The notes beneath the pieces are model-generated. The model was not told the origin of the DNA. It did not search any database and worked only from the letters and a program-made list of their open reading frames with translations. The translations under genes were made by a program, and so were the position numbers. Of a DNA stretch of 64,000 nt, positions 40,923 through 53,860 are shown piece after piece; positions within the stretch are counted from its first letter, which is position 1, and the number at the start of each line of letters is the position of its first letter. Source of the stretch: Bicyclus anynana (taxonomy: Eukaryota; Arthropoda; Insecta; Lepidoptera; Nymphalidae); contig NC_069104.1 in assembly GCF_947172395.1 (NCBI RefSeq), positions 12,923,355-12,987,354 of the forward strand, read 5' to 3'.

Positions 40923-41205
40923 GACGACCGCGTGGCTCAGTGGGTAGTGACCCTGCTTTCTACATCCAGGGCCGTGGGTTCGATTTCCACAACTGGAAAA
41001 TATTTGTGTGATGAGCATGAGTGTTTTCCAGTGTCTGTGTGTATTTATACATTATATAAGTATTTATATGTAGCATATAATTGTATATTAATATTATAAT
41101 ATCAACTATCTTAGTACCCATAACACAAGCTACTCTGTATGCTTACTTTGGGGCTAGATAGTGATGTGTATTGTTTAAGTATATTTATTTAAAAAAATAT
41201 ATATA
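40923..41205 (+). mobile_element. SINE family 3, full copy
   Basis: Head CGACCGCGTGGCTCAGTGGG, B box GGTTCGATTTCC, long AT-rich body ending in TTTAAAAAAATATATAT. Confidence 0.7.
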
Positions 41206-41396
41206 TTGATACGAATGACCGTGAATGGTTTTACATCAAAAAGTTTTGAACAACATCATAAGAAACAGAATGCTGTTGTTGGATGGTTGAGCAGTCGAAA
41301 ACTGTGCGGAAAAATGTAAATAATTAATCAAAAACAAAATCGGGACTAGTAACTTCTTAGTATAACTGTAGCCAAAATAAAAAAAAACAATAGATT

Positions 41397-41698
41397 TTTT
41401 TTTATTATTTACAAGTTAACCCTTGACTACAATCTCACCTGATGGGAAGTGATGATGGAAGCGGGCTAACTTGTTAGGAGGAGGATGAAAATCCACACCC
41501 CTTTTCGGTTTCTACACGACATCGTACCGGAACGCTAAATCGCTTGGCGGTACATCTTTGTCGGTAGGGTGGTAACTAGCCGGCCGAAGCCTCCCACCAG
41601 CCAGACCTGGAATCAAGTAAGAAAATCTCAATCGGCCCAGCCGGGGATCGAACCCAGGACCTCCGTTTTGTAAGTCCACCGCGCATACCACTGGCCGT
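41397..41698 (-). mobile_element. SINE family 1, full copy
   Basis: Tail at 41397, B box GGTTCGATCCC near 41650, head cut at 41695. Directly followed by a 180-bp GC-rich patch (41740-41870, GCCGTGGGCGGCCGCCC) that I cannot place. Confidence 0.8.
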
Positions 41699-42419
41699 CA
41701 AAAGAATACAAAAAATAACAACAACAAATGCCACATCGCTTCGTCAGTACCGCTGTAAAGCTTATCGCCCATGTGCCGGAGCGACGCGCAACAAATCTGG
41801 TGCACATTAGCATACAATGCGCCGTGGGCGGCCGCCCTGGGGCCGACGACCCCGCGAAGTGCAAGGCAAAATGTAAAGGTTAGTTCACCATGATTTTTTA
41901 ACTGCAAAGAAATTGCGCCCCTATTAAAAAATACACTACAATAACTGAGGGTTTAACTGGGGCTGTCCCTTGCAACCTGCTACCTCTTTCACTATTATTA
42001 CGATTAATATAATATAAATAAATATAAAAATCTCCTTCAAGTGTAGATAGAAAATACACATCCATAAAACAGATACTAAACATACGTATATTAATCGTTA
42101 GAGTATAAAAAGCTCTTTAAAATGCGCATATTATAGATACGTACACCAACATGTCATATTGTTAAAACAATACAAATACAGTAATAACTAGCGAATAGCC
42201 GCGTCTGCGTCCACGTGTAAATTAGTTTTTCAAAGATTAGCCTGGACAAATAAACAGACAGATAGACAAAAGTTTGATTTGTATTCTAGTATCTAAATCT
42301 GTAAATAACTATTAGTACTAAAAAAATAAAGTTACGTATTTTGAAATCACTGACACAAATACAAATACACTGAATCAAATAAATCCGAAATTAACCATCT
42401 AGCGTAACTAAAAATTGTG

Positions 42420-42590
42420 AAATAAATAAATTAATTAAACAAATAAAAAACCCGACTGCATAAAGTATAAAAAAACTGAAAAGAAAAAAAACAAGCTCAG
42501 TCCAGAAGTGTAGAAAGCAATTAGAAAACAGTCGGGACCTTAGATAATGAATAGAATGATTTTCTTCTACATTATTTAATAGGTCCGAAT
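42420..42590. mobile_element. One-armed copy of the 1046-1320 MITE
   Basis: Shares the CCCGACTGCATAAAGTATA arm and the interior, reading as the reverse of the first copy; its second arm is lost. Confidence 0.65.
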
Positions 42591-43607
42591 AATATATCAT
42601 ATCAAATGATTGTGTTAGTAGATACGAGTACATAATATAATGATGCGCTGCTGCAGTCATGTCAGCTATTATCACAGTTATATCATCAGCTGACACGCTA
42701 CAAGTTTGGTATTTCGCGTAAACTATGCTTTTAGTAAAATTCAGCCGATCGTGATCGCGGCGATATTGACAAACAATTTATTGTAGGCCACTGATGTCAC
42801 AAATGTCACATGCCGACTGCTGGGGCCACAGCTTTGGCGTACAAGCGATGCTAAGGTCTGAGACATGTGATAACCAAACACGCATAATCGCCTAAACATT
42901 GAGACCATAGATCACATTACGAGGCCTGTGGTACCCAAACTTTTGTGATAATGTAAAAATAAATAAAGTTTGTTATAAATAAAGCCTATGCTCCTACCAT
43001 AAGTAAGGTAGGCAAAGATTTTATATTAGTAGAAATGACACTAACGCGTCGAAACTGAGGCGATAAAAGGTGGTTAATTATTGTCTTAATAATATCCCGT
43101 TGAAAAACTAAAAAAATATGTCTTATATTTGGAACCACATAGGTATAGTCTGGCAAGTTTATAGATGACACTCTCATGATATGCGGGCGACGGGGGGAAA
43201 GACCGGGTGTGAAATCGTGCGTGCGGGGAAGTGAGGTGCATCAATCGTTGGATTTTCATTTGTCGCTAGACGCCCCCCGGCCAGCGCGAACCATCGAGAG
43301 TGTTACGAACGATGTTGCCAAACTATAGTAGGTACCTACGCAAGTTCGTGTTTTATGAAATCGGTTGAATTTTTTTTATTGGTGAATCCGAAGGCAATGG
43401 CCTGAGTATATTTGGAGGATCTCCCGACCTTTTTACATTGTGTTCGGCTCTTTTGTATGTTGTTCTAGTAATTAAACGAGTGAATCCGTTTGCGTAATAC
43501 AAACGACGACGAAAGGGCACCGTTTCAATAAGTATAATAACAAGTTACAATTTGCTGTAGGTACGTAACCTACCCTAACTTAGATATTTGATTCGATGTA
43601 TTTTGTA
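42591..43607. other. Intergenic; short GC-rich patch
   Basis: GC-rich 43185-43310 (GGGCGACGGGGGGAAAGACC ... GACGCCCCCCGGCC) of unknown origin. No gene. Confidence 0.35.
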
Positions 43608-43796
43608 CTAGACGCCGCGCGGTTTCACCCGCGTGGTTCCCGTTCCCGTAAGAATACGGGGATAACATATAGCCTATAGCCTTCCTCAATAAATGGGCTA
43701 TCTAACACTGAATTTTTTTTTCAAATCGGACCAGTAGTTCCTGAGATTAGCTCGTTCAATCAAACAAACTCTTCAGCTTTATAATATTAGTATAGA
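43608..43796 (-). mobile_element. Helitron-like element, short form, complete
   Basis: Minus strand TCTATACTAATATTATAAAG to CGGCGTCTAG, between A and T. Confidence 0.7.
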
Positions 43797-45484
43797 TAAG
43801 CAGAATTGTTTTATCTAAACATACTATAGAACAAAGTCCTCCGCAGCGTTTGTCTGTCTATATATGTTTGTGAATTTTGTGGCATTATGGTAGTATCTGG
43901 ATTTATGGAACCAATTTTTGAAAATCGTTTTACCTATAAAAAGCTATGTTATTCTCACGGGAACTGGAACTACGTTAGTCTATACATAAATTAAATATAA
44001 TAAAAACAAAAACCACCGCCATTATTTGTCTGTCGCGATATACTTGAAACTACTAAATGGTTTTCATGCAGCTATCACCAATAGATAGAATGATTTATAA
44101 AGAAGATTAAGGTATATACTCTGTGAATATTGCACGATGATTGACGATTATTGTATGTGTCGGAAAAAATGCCGGGGCTTTTTATATGTAAATAGTTAAT
44201 AATTAACAATAATTAAGAGTTTTGTGCAATCAACAAATCGATTATCACAATTATTGCAGTATTCAGAATAAGCCAGTAATAGACACTAGTTATACCTGTA
44301 TGTTATTTATAAAATGCTTTATTTGTATAAAATATATGTATAATGTTATTTAATTATGTAAAGCTATCAATTAATTGATCACTCAACGGCGCCTGTTTGC
44401 ATTTAATTAAAATATGTATGAAATTCTAGTTTATTAAAAAAAAAGTTTTGGATTAATTATTAGTTACATAAAATATAAACAGGATTATAGATAGGAAAAT
44501 GAAAAATCATAAAAAAATATTTGTGTTGTAATCTTTGAATGTAGGTAGGTTAGAATGTAGAAATTAAAACATAAAAAAATTAATGTTAGTTAGTTAGGCA
44601 GGTTAGAATGTAGAAATTATCTGCATACTTTTTGAGGTGAAAAAAGTCAAATTTAAATCTTTTTTTTGTATTATTTTTAACGCCTTATGAACGCAGCCGT
44701 ACCTATCAGCAAATCCATATACCCTGCGCTCCAGTTTACAACTACCGTTGCGATTATCTTTACTGTTAAAATATACCTATGTCATGCAATTGTCCATCTT
44801 TATTTTATTTTATTTTATTGAGGGCTTACAAACAACATCATAGTACATAATCATATTATGATAATAGTAATATAAATAAAAATAATAACTATGACACCAG
44901 CTTCGAAAACCACAGATTACAATACTATAAAGTAGACTACTACGCACCTAAATATTTTATATAAAATTATTACAAACAAATTTTGAAAAAAAATTAAAAT
45001 AAAAAATAAAAAGTGAATAAAAAAAAGTAGATGGAAGAAAAGACTAAAAACTAAATTATTAATTAACTAATAGCTATAAACTCTTTAACCGTTTTATAAC
45101 CAACCTCTTGAAGGTACCTACACGTGTAGAAAAAATATCAATATTATTGAAGAACTCATTGTAGGATTGCGTCATTCTATATAATGGAGAACGTTTGCCC
45201 GCATTTGTACGGCAGTTGGTGGTAGCAAAGAGCTGATGCGTTCGAACACTTCGCATTCGAGCCCTGAGTGGTACTTTGTAACAAATTTTGCGCGTTAGGG
45301 CTACACAATCGTACTTGTTATTACATAAATCATACTAGAGCATGAACATCTGTTAGCCAGACCATCTGTCAAACTGTGTCAGTTGTAAAAGGTAACCAAT
45401 TAGTAATTGATTCCAACTGTCAAACTAACCACCAGTGGCATGCACGAGGTATTTAACTAGGGTAGGCAACTTGCAAATTACAAA
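43797..45484. other. AT-rich intergenic, no gene
   Basis: Two GTTAGGTTAGAATGTAG-type repeats (44540, 44600), a (TTTTA)n run at 44800-44820 that may be a retroelement tail, otherwise unrecognised. Confidence 0.4.
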
Positions 45485-45682
45485 ATGATTAAATTCCTTT
45501 CCCAATACCGATTCGTAAAGTATCCTAAAGGTAAGCAGTGCATTTGTGCTTCTATGATCTATGATCTTTTATCTAACCACCTATCTGTAGCTATATATAA
45601 TGAAAGCCTGCAATCGCCAGACGTACTTCATTTTATAACAACCGAAAATTTGCCAACCCACATGGTAAGTAAAACTTTTTGA
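45485..45682 (+). other. Weak candidate exon
   Basis: 65-codon frame opening MIKFLSQYRFVKYPKGKQ with a TATTTAA motif about 40 bases upstream and donor-like GGTAAGT at 45665. No family recognised and no partner exon seen; probably chance. Confidence 0.15.
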
Positions 45683-45919
45683 TATTTTCTACAATGGGAA
45701 ATAACGAATCTTTCAAACGTTCGCTAAATATATGATCTTTAATGGTGTCTAAACAAATTTTAATGAGGCTTTAAAATATAGATCATTAACTAATATATTC
45801 TTTATACCGGAAAAATCCAAGGCTCCCGGAGGTTTTGTGGAAAACCAAAATTTTACGCGGACGAAGTCTCGGGCGTCCATAAGTAGTATACCTACTCAAA
45901 AAATATTTTGATATTATCA

Positions 45920-46085
45920 CAAAGCTTCAATCATCATCATCATCATCATCATTCATCATTCAGCATTATCAGCTGGACGTCAGCTGTTGGACATAGGCCT
46001 CTTGCATGGACTTTTAAACAAAAGGGAGCCGCCAGCATCCAGCGGCTCGCTGCAACCCGCTTGATGTCTTCGGTAAAGTTTCAAT
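45920..46085 (-). pseudogene. RTE LINE 3' end with (ATG)n tail
   Basis: Minus strand AAGAGGCCTATGTCCAACAG and GATGATGATGAT tail. Directly followed by a tandem pair of about 60 bp (46120-46235, ATCGTGGTTCATGGTTTTTT). Confidence 0.6.
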
Positions 46086-46249
46086 CGCTTAACGATAAAG
46101 AGATCGGACTAATCATCAACAGATCGTGGTTCATGGTTTTTTTTTTTATTTCTTTTAACATTGGGGGGAAACCAAAATTTTACAGATCGTGGTTCATGGT
46201 TTTTTTTTATTTCTTTTAACATTGGGGGGAAACAGGAATATTAGTCATA

Positions 46250-46706
46250 CTAGCGGACGCCCGCGACTTTGTCCGCGTGAAGTAGATGTAAACTTTTAAC
46301 TACCCCTGCCCTACCCTACTCCTGCCCTAACCCTACCCCTACCCTACCCCTACCCTACCCATTAAGGCTGCACACGGACGGAAGCTTAAAAAATGGAGTA
46401 ATTTCTCCCGTTTTCCCAACATTTTCCTTCACTGCTCTGCTCCTATTGAACGTAGCGTGATGAAAAGTATACTTTAACCTGCCCAGGAATATGAAGAATA
46501 ATTGTACTAAGTTTCGTTAAAATCCGTCGAGTAGTTTTTGTTTCTATAACGAACATACAGACAGACAGACAGACAGACGAAAGACAGGCAAAAATTTTAC
46601 TGATTGCATTTTTGGCATCGGTATCGATCACTAATCCCCCCTGACATTTTGAAAATATATTTCATGTACAGAAATGACCTCTTTACAGATTTATTATAAG
46701 TATAGA
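46250..46706 (-). mobile_element. Helitron-like element, long form
   Basis: CTAG end at 46250-46253, CCCTACCCCTACCC array 46300-46365, (ACAG)n at 46555-46575, other end TCTATACTTATAATAA at 46706. Confidence 0.7.
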
Positions 46707-48107
46707 TATTTAAATATGAAACATTCTTTTATAAAAAATCAAAGTTCAAAATAATTTGCCCCTAATGAATGTATTGCATTTAACTTAATTAATTAAAACC
46801 TTTTGGTTGAAAATACAACCGCATCGGTAATATGCAAATGATATGCACATGAGGTCAACGAACATATTTATCTAAGAGCATTGCACTCGCACAAACTGCG
46901 ATTACATTGCATCTAAATGCAAATATACCGTATCTCATTGAAATAAGGTTCATAATTTAAGGGAAAAATTATTTTTAACCGCAAAAAATAGTCAGCATTT
47001 ACAATTTTGGATCGAAGGGACACATAACGGGATATGTAACGGATTAATAACGAGCAACACAACTGGGAGAAGGCTTAAGAGTAATTCCATATTCATTCAT
47101 TGCATACTTTGTCATCAATCTCAGGAGTTTTTGATTGTTCATAATCTACTGGTGTTTAAATCAACTGTTTCTTCCGTGTGTTCTTTGCGGACCCTTTGTT
47201 AGAAAACAAGCCTATTGTAGAATCGCCATTTAATTTATATTTTAAAGATTATGATTGAATTTTAAAAACCTACGTAATGGCTATAAAATACTTTATCGAC
47301 CGTTTAAACGCATGTTAGGTATCTTACGATATTTAATAAATAGGCAATAAAGTAGGGTAAAGTTGTCTAAGGTTGGACTAATTATTACTATAACTATTGA
47401 CAAATATTATTGCTTGTGTACGGAGCCATAGAGAAACATGACCCGATGGTCAGAAACTTTTGCTGAAAGAAGCATAATACCGCCTCCCCTTCGTTGTGGG
47501 TTTCATATTGTCTCGGATACTTCGATAAGACAAAATAAAGTGAAGATAGAATGGGTACATAATATTCATTAAATTAAATTGGTATTCGAGAAAATACACG
47601 AAATTAAGTTGTCACTTCGTTATTTTTTTTTGCGTCCGTAATGAGGTATTTTATTACACCATACACAAGCTTTCCCATAAACTAAAACTTTGCTTTGCTT
47701 GGTTTGCTAAATTAGAAAACGCTAGCGGACGCCCGCGACTTTTTCTGTGTTATATTTTTCACGAAACCACGAGAACCATTGGTTTTCCGAGACAAAATTA
47801 GTAGTCTATCGACTATCAATCTACGTCGTTGGCCAATGTTTAGCCTATTTGGATTCGGTCGTGTAGGGCTATGGCTATATATATAATAGGCTATGGGGTG
47901 ACCTTTTCTTTATTATTTTCTTTATTATTTTCTTTATTTACTAGCGTACCTCGTAGAGCACGCTAAGACGTCAGACTCGATCACTATCATTAAAATCTGA
48001 TACTAATAATTAAAGACTGAAACATTGTTATAACAAGGTGGGATCTGCATAAACCTTCCCTTAGAAACAAAGCCTGATCTGTAGTGGACCTTTAAATAGA
48101 CCTATTC
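46707..48107. other. AT-rich intergenic; Helitron fragment
   Basis: GCTAGCGGACGCCCGCGACT at 47722 starts a degraded Helitron-like end. No gene. Confidence 0.4.
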
Positions 48108-48412
48108 TTTTTTTTTATTCTTTACAAGTTAGCTCTTGATTACAATCTCACCTGATGGTAAGTGATGATGCAATTTATGATGGAAGCGGGTTAACTTGAT
48201 AGGAGGAGGATGAAAATCCACACCCCTTTCAGTTTATATACGATATCGTACCGGAACGATCAATCGCTTGGCGGTACGTCTTTGTCGGTAGGATGGTAAC
48301 TAGCTAGACCTAGACCAATTAAGAAAGCCTCAATCGGCCCAGCCGGGGATCGAACCCAGGACAGACTTATAAATCCACCGCGCATACCACTGCGCCACGG
48401 AGGCCATCAAAA
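48108..48412 (-). mobile_element. SINE family 1, full copy
   Basis: Tail at 48108; head CCTCCGTGGCGCAGTGGTAT at 48390-48410. Confidence 0.85.
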
Positions 48413-48489
48413 AACACCTATTCATAGAATTGTGCCATAAACATCAGCTTATACTAAAAAAGTATCATATAGTGTAAGAGATAATCACC

Positions 48490-49260
48490 TGTTTGTGTTT
48501 ATGTTTTATCAAAATCCGACACAGTGTAACACTGAACTACGAGACATGCGGTTCTCTACGAGAGGAGTGACGGATGCGGCGGCGCTGGGTGCACTAAAGC
48601 CGGCCTACAATAGACCGAGCAGGAAGAGCGAGGCAAGCCAAGGGCTCGCATTAGTATTGCGCGCGCGCGTGCACTGCGATTCCCGGATACTACGGCACAT
48701 GAATTGTAACGAGAATTTGACAGTTTGACAGCAGTACGTATTGATTAATAGACCATGCGCTGTGAGGTAGTGAGATTATTGTTGGAAGAGAAGGATATGA
48801 CGTCACTCGACTCAGTGGGGGTCATCTCTTCCCGAGTGTCGGGTAAGGGGGTACGAGCCTCGAGGGTTTGCCTCCTTGCCCGAGTAAGACGCAGGGAAAC
48901 TTGCTTCCCTGGTGATTTCTTCCAGCTCCTTTCGGGGCTCACTCTCTCTCGCTCACTCGACTGTTGTCGGAATTATTCAGTCGGCTCGTGCTGTCGCTAG
49001 GTGGCGCTAGTTATTTCCATGAATAGTGGGATTTAGATGATGGGGACGTCCGAGAGCGGGAATGGCATGTGATATAAGGCGCTCGCTGTACGGTCCTTGG
49101 TAGTGTTTTGGTCGTGGTCTATTCGCCAACATTTCCCGTGGAGTAATTTTTCTTAGTTAGGCACGGAGAATCTCTCTTTGTCTGGAGTAGTGAATTCTGT
49201 TTGAGTCTGGTTACATTTTGACTTGTTAGTTAAATTGTCCTGACACACATGTTGTCAATA
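48490..49260. other. GC-rich block with promoter-like motifs, possible LTR relic
   Basis: Stands out from the AT-rich surroundings. Contains a (GC)n run at 48660, TGACGTCA at 48798-48805, GATATAAGGC at 49071-49080 as a plus-strand TATA-like box, and a long leader-like stretch. No coding frame. Could be a solo LTR or a host promoter; unresolved. Confidence 0.4.
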
Positions 49261-49469
49261 CCTTTGTTCAACATTGGTTTTACTAATTTTTTTAATCCAC
49301 TTCAGAGTAATTTACTAAAATTATACCTATAAACCGAGGACCGCATCCTTAATACAACAAGCAATAAAACTGATACAAAGCATTTGATCTGTACATATAC
49401 TCGACACCAAAGGGGGTAGTATATAACATAAGAATAGACCAATATATCTCCTGGCAACATGCAGAATCG

Positions 49470-50022
49470 TAATATGCATGCTTTTCTGATTTCAAAACTG
49501 TTAACAGAATGCTGTCCTCTGTTTATGTAATCCCACTACCGTACAGCACCTGGTCTATAGCAGAATATCGTCGCAATGTTTTTCTTCAATCAAATCAAGC
49601 CTAAACACAAGGTAGCTAACCGATAAGGAGTTCCCTAATGGACCTTGGTCTTTATCACCAGACCCCTAATGACAATCACAACCCATCTAGGTGGAAAGTT
49701 CTCATCAATACAAATGAATCGAGCCCATACAAAAGGTAAATGCTGTAAATCGTTGAGATGTTCCCTCGTCTGTATTTTGGCTCCATCGTCAGATCGATTT
49801 CAAACCTTCATTACTAAAACACTAGTCATCCATATAATTTTTGAAAGTTTCAATCGATTTCTCCAGGTTTCCATCATCTGACCATGACATGATGAAATTG
49901 ACCACATGGAGAGATTTTTACAAATCGGTTCAGGCGTCTTCGAGTACTTAATCGATGTAAATACATAAAAACATATAACGATCAACTTAAGAACCTCCTC
50001 CTTTTTGAAATCGGTTAAAAAT
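49470..50022 (+). mobile_element. Second copy of the minisatellite-bearing element
   Basis: One diverged 130-bp-type unit (49605-49735) and the same 3' part ending CCTCCTCCTTTTTGAAATC as at 28880. Single unit here versus five at 28 kb. Confidence 0.65.
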
Positions 50023-51286
50023 GTATTTACTTACTTAAATAAAAATTTTATTTATTCTTTTATAATGATTGATCCTCCAGATCCTCCGGATCCTCCCTCC
50101 AGTAAAATATATTGATTTAAATATTAAATTAAACGTCAGATGTATTATTCAAATGTTTAAATTAAATTACGAATGGGTAAAGTAATTTTAAACAAGATTG
50201 CTCGTAAATTACGAAAATTACATGTTCTAAGTACGCCTGGGAACTTTGCCGGCTTATTAATTAATAAAGTCAATTATAGAACTTATCTTTACAGTTAGAA
50301 CGGTATATTTTGGAATAGATTTATTCACGTATCAGTCAGAATTAGGTTATCAAATTCTCAAGTTAGGATTCTCAAATGTACAGACAAACGGTTTTACCCA
50401 CATAGTTCACGTTCCCGGGAGAATACGGGAATACAATACAGCCTATATACGGGGTAGGTATACAGAGTACCTATGAAGGGTGATAAATAACGTAGGAAAA
50501 TAATTTAGAATATCGGTCAGTAGATCCAGAGATTACCCCCTACCACAAACTTTACCTCTTTAAAATATTAGTAGGTATTCTAACCTACTCATCATAATAG
50601 GTACGTTATTTATCACCGTATGTAGGCCTCTAGATAGTTTTGGAAGCTGTAGGAGGTAAAAGGTAAAATACTGTTAATTAGCATACGCTTGGAATTTAAT
50701 CCGTAATAAACTTAGTTTTCTTATAAATAAATAATTTACAAAAACTTACAATACTAAAGATATACACTTAAACCTTTTTATGTGCTAACCTACTGCGTAC
50801 AAGAATGTATGATTAATTATTACAATTTCTACGGTGCCAGCCCCCTTATTTTGGAATACATTTCTTTTTCATATTTAAATTAAGGAGAAATTAAAAAAAA
50901 TATACATAACAAAGTATCCTGTGTCTTGTTTATGAAAAAAACTGCTTAATTCCAGTGAAACATCAAAAGAAAATGAAAAGATATGCGCTTTTAGAGTTAC
51001 ACTTCCTTTGGTGTAAGGAGCACTATAGCGCGACGTATATTTTAAAATGTTTACTAAGTGAAAAGAAGATGAGCATTTTTAAAGAGAATACCTAAACCTA
51101 ACAATGTCTGAGCTTACACCACCAGATGGTAATATCAGTGTAAGAAACTTACTTATTTTCTTTTATAAATAAAACCAATATGGCAAATGGCAACGTAAAA
51201 ATGATCCAAAATCAAATTATCTTCAAATATCAAAATTTTGCATACATTTTAATTTTACGCTGTTTTTTCATACATTATATTAGGTA
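50023..51286. other. AT-rich intergenic; Helitron-like fragment
   Basis: 50390-50580 is a minus-strand Helitron-like fragment (AGTTCACGTTCCCGGGAG). No gene. Confidence 0.4.
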
Positions 51287-51752
51287 TATATATACAGGGT
51301 CCTCGGGAGTATTTTCCATAACTTCAAGGTGTTGACAAGTCCACTTACAGGAGCCGAACTGCATAACTAATTTTTTTAACTAAAAAAAAATAGTTTGCAT
51401 ACAAAGCAATTCAAAAAATTCCGAATATCCATGTCTTTATCTATCTTTACATTTTATAATACGTAATCGTAGTGGTAGGACTGTTGATATCGACGAGATA
51501 TTCCTACTGGCACTCCGAACTTCACTAGTAAGCTACTTCATGATATCTATCAATTAATAAGTTTATCGGTCATAATATAAGGATGCGATTTAAGGGACAC
51601 ATTTATGATCTATTTACAAAAGAAATATTTTTTACTCCGAAAATATTCATTTCAGAATACAACATGTTCCTTAGACATCTTTAATTATTATTTTTTCTTA
51701 TAGAATATAACCCTAGAGTTATGGGAAATACTACCGAGCAACCTATATATGC
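51287..51752. mobile_element. MITE-like element with GGTAGTATTTCCCATAAC ends
   Basis: TCGGGAGTATTTTCCATAAC near 51303 and GTTATGGGAAATACTACCGA near 51719 are inverted ends inside about 45-bp arms. Confidence 0.6.
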
Positions 51753-51929
51753 TAAATCAAGACCGTTTACTAGGCCCAAGGTGTTGTGTTGGCGCCCAGT
51801 AGAACAAACACAGTATGCGACGTGTGGCATATTGTTTTAAACTAGATAAATATTTTTTTTTAAAATAAATATCATCAGTGGTTTCCGTTCATGTTCTGTG
51901 AAGATTGCTTTCTTATGGATTACTAACTG

Positions 51930-52112
51930 ACACCACGTGGTTTCACCCACCTAGTTCCCGTTTTCGAAGAAAAACAGCGATAAAATATAGCCTATAGCAC
52001 TCGGGGATAGTGTAGCTTTCCAACAGTGAAAGACTTTTTCAAATGGGCTTAGTAGTTTCGGAGGCTATGCAAACAAACCAACAAGCAAATTTTTCCTCTT
52101 TATAATATTCAT
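51930..52112 (-). mobile_element. Helitron-like element, short form, worn
   Basis: GACACCACGTGGTTTCACCC to TTTATAATATTCATC; immediately followed by SINE 2. Confidence 0.5.
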
Positions 52113-52262
52113 CGTTATCAACCCATATTCGACTCACTGCTGAGCTCGAGTATCCTCTCAGAATGAGAGAAGTTAGGCCATTAGTCCACCACGCTGGCCC
52201 AATGCGGATTGGCATACTTGACACATACACAGAGAATTAAGAAAATTCTCAAGTATGCAGGT
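52113..52262 (-). mobile_element. SINE family 2, 3' half
   Basis: From the CAACCCATATTCGACTCACT tail to GCAGGTTTCCTTAG; head absent. Confidence 0.7.
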
Positions 52263-52677
52263 TTCCTTAGAAATAAATATAATTTAAAGCTACAATGAGC
52301 CACATTTTGTACTACGTTTTTTGTCAAAAAATGAACATCATAACAAACGATGTGTACCGTGTCACATGCATTCTTTGTTCGCAGCAGCATTAGGATGCGC
52401 GGCGCGCTACGTGTAGCCGTAGGCAGCACGCGCACGACGCGATATAATGCGGGTTCAGTACATCACGAACTGTAAAAAATTTAGAAAGCGTTTGACCTGG
52501 GTGTTCTTACTCTTACTTTCTTTTGAACGTATGGAAAAAGTCAAATATTTTGTAATGGTTTGTAATGACATCTTTAGCTCAATTATTTTATATTTGATTT
52601 TTTTTTCTAGGAAGCGAAAAGCTTATTCTAGTGTACGTCAGTCTGTAACTTTTCTTGATCTTTTATTTATCAAACTA

Positions 52678-52927
52678 TCACACTAATATTATAAAGGCAA
52701 AAGTTGGTGTGTAAGTGTGTAAGCGTGAAAGTGTGTAAGTGTGTAAGTATGTTTGTTCCTCTTTTACGCTACGGCTACTGAAGCGATTTGGCTGAAATTT
52801 GGAATGGAAATAGATTTACTCTGGATTAACACATAAGCTAGGCTTTTCACACCGGAAAAATCCATGGTTCCCGTGGGATTTGTGAAAAACTGAATTCCAC
52901 GCAGACGAAGTCGCGGGCGTCCGCTAA
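52678..52927 (+). mobile_element. Helitron-like element, TCACACTAATATT form
   Basis: TCACACTAATATTATAAAGG to GCGGGCGTCCGCTAA (CTRR end). Internal GTGTGTAA repeats. Relative at 58037. Confidence 0.65.
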
Positions 52928-53782
52928 TAAGCCTCGTGTCGGTGTTTGTCTCGTAGCACGACCGCCTGTGTCAGTCATCACATCATTAACGTTTGATTGT
53001 GATCGTCACAAACATCATCCTAAACCCAACAACCCGCATTGTAGCAGAGTTGTCTAAACTCCATAAAATCCCCTTCATATAAAGTCTGGCCCTGTAGTAT
53101 AAGCTTGATAATAATAGTGTTAATCCCACAACTAAGACAAATCTAACAAGTCAAAGAATAAATCTGACATACCTGTTACATACAGCCCGTGCGGATTAAC
53201 CTGACTCCTGATGTTTGTACTGTGTTTATATATCCACGTTTGGTAGCCAGGTGCCAAGTTACTGCGCACGAGTTATATGAAAATGTACACGTACCCTACT
53301 TTAAGAAATATAACCCACATTTGAGGGGTCAAACTCAACTTCAAACTTTCACATTTTAACCCCAAAATTAAATGTCAATCAAACCGCGCACGTCCAAATT
53401 TGTGGCAAATAAACAGTGGTGAATCATCCTGTATCACAAAGGTGAATCAACTGTTTAAAGCAGTTGAATCATCCTGTATAGCCGGTGTTATGCGTCGCGC
53501 GTATCATCGGCGAAGTTCCGCGTTATTTGCTTTGAACATGTAAACAATAACACTAGCGATTTATATTGTATTGTCTTTGAATACAAATATATTGTCTTAT
53601 CAATAACTTAACCTTTAGTTAAATAGCTTCGGATTGTGAAGTCCTGGGTTTCTTTTTATTAACTGACAAATTAACCCTTGACTACGAACACACCTGGGGT
53701 GTTCCGATTTTTATACTCGTTTACTCATATAAAACAATTTTTATTAGAATTTGAACTTTATTTTTTGGGGATGCCTTATAAG

Positions 53783-53791
53783 GTCACTAAC

Positions 53792-53851
<60 letters not shown>

Positions 53852-53860
53852 AGAAAGAAC
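53783..53860 (+). repeat. (AAGA)n microsatellite
   Basis: About 17 tandem units. The Lys/Glu-rich frame across it is an artefact. A SINE 1 tail scrap lies at 53655-53700. Confidence 0.95.
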
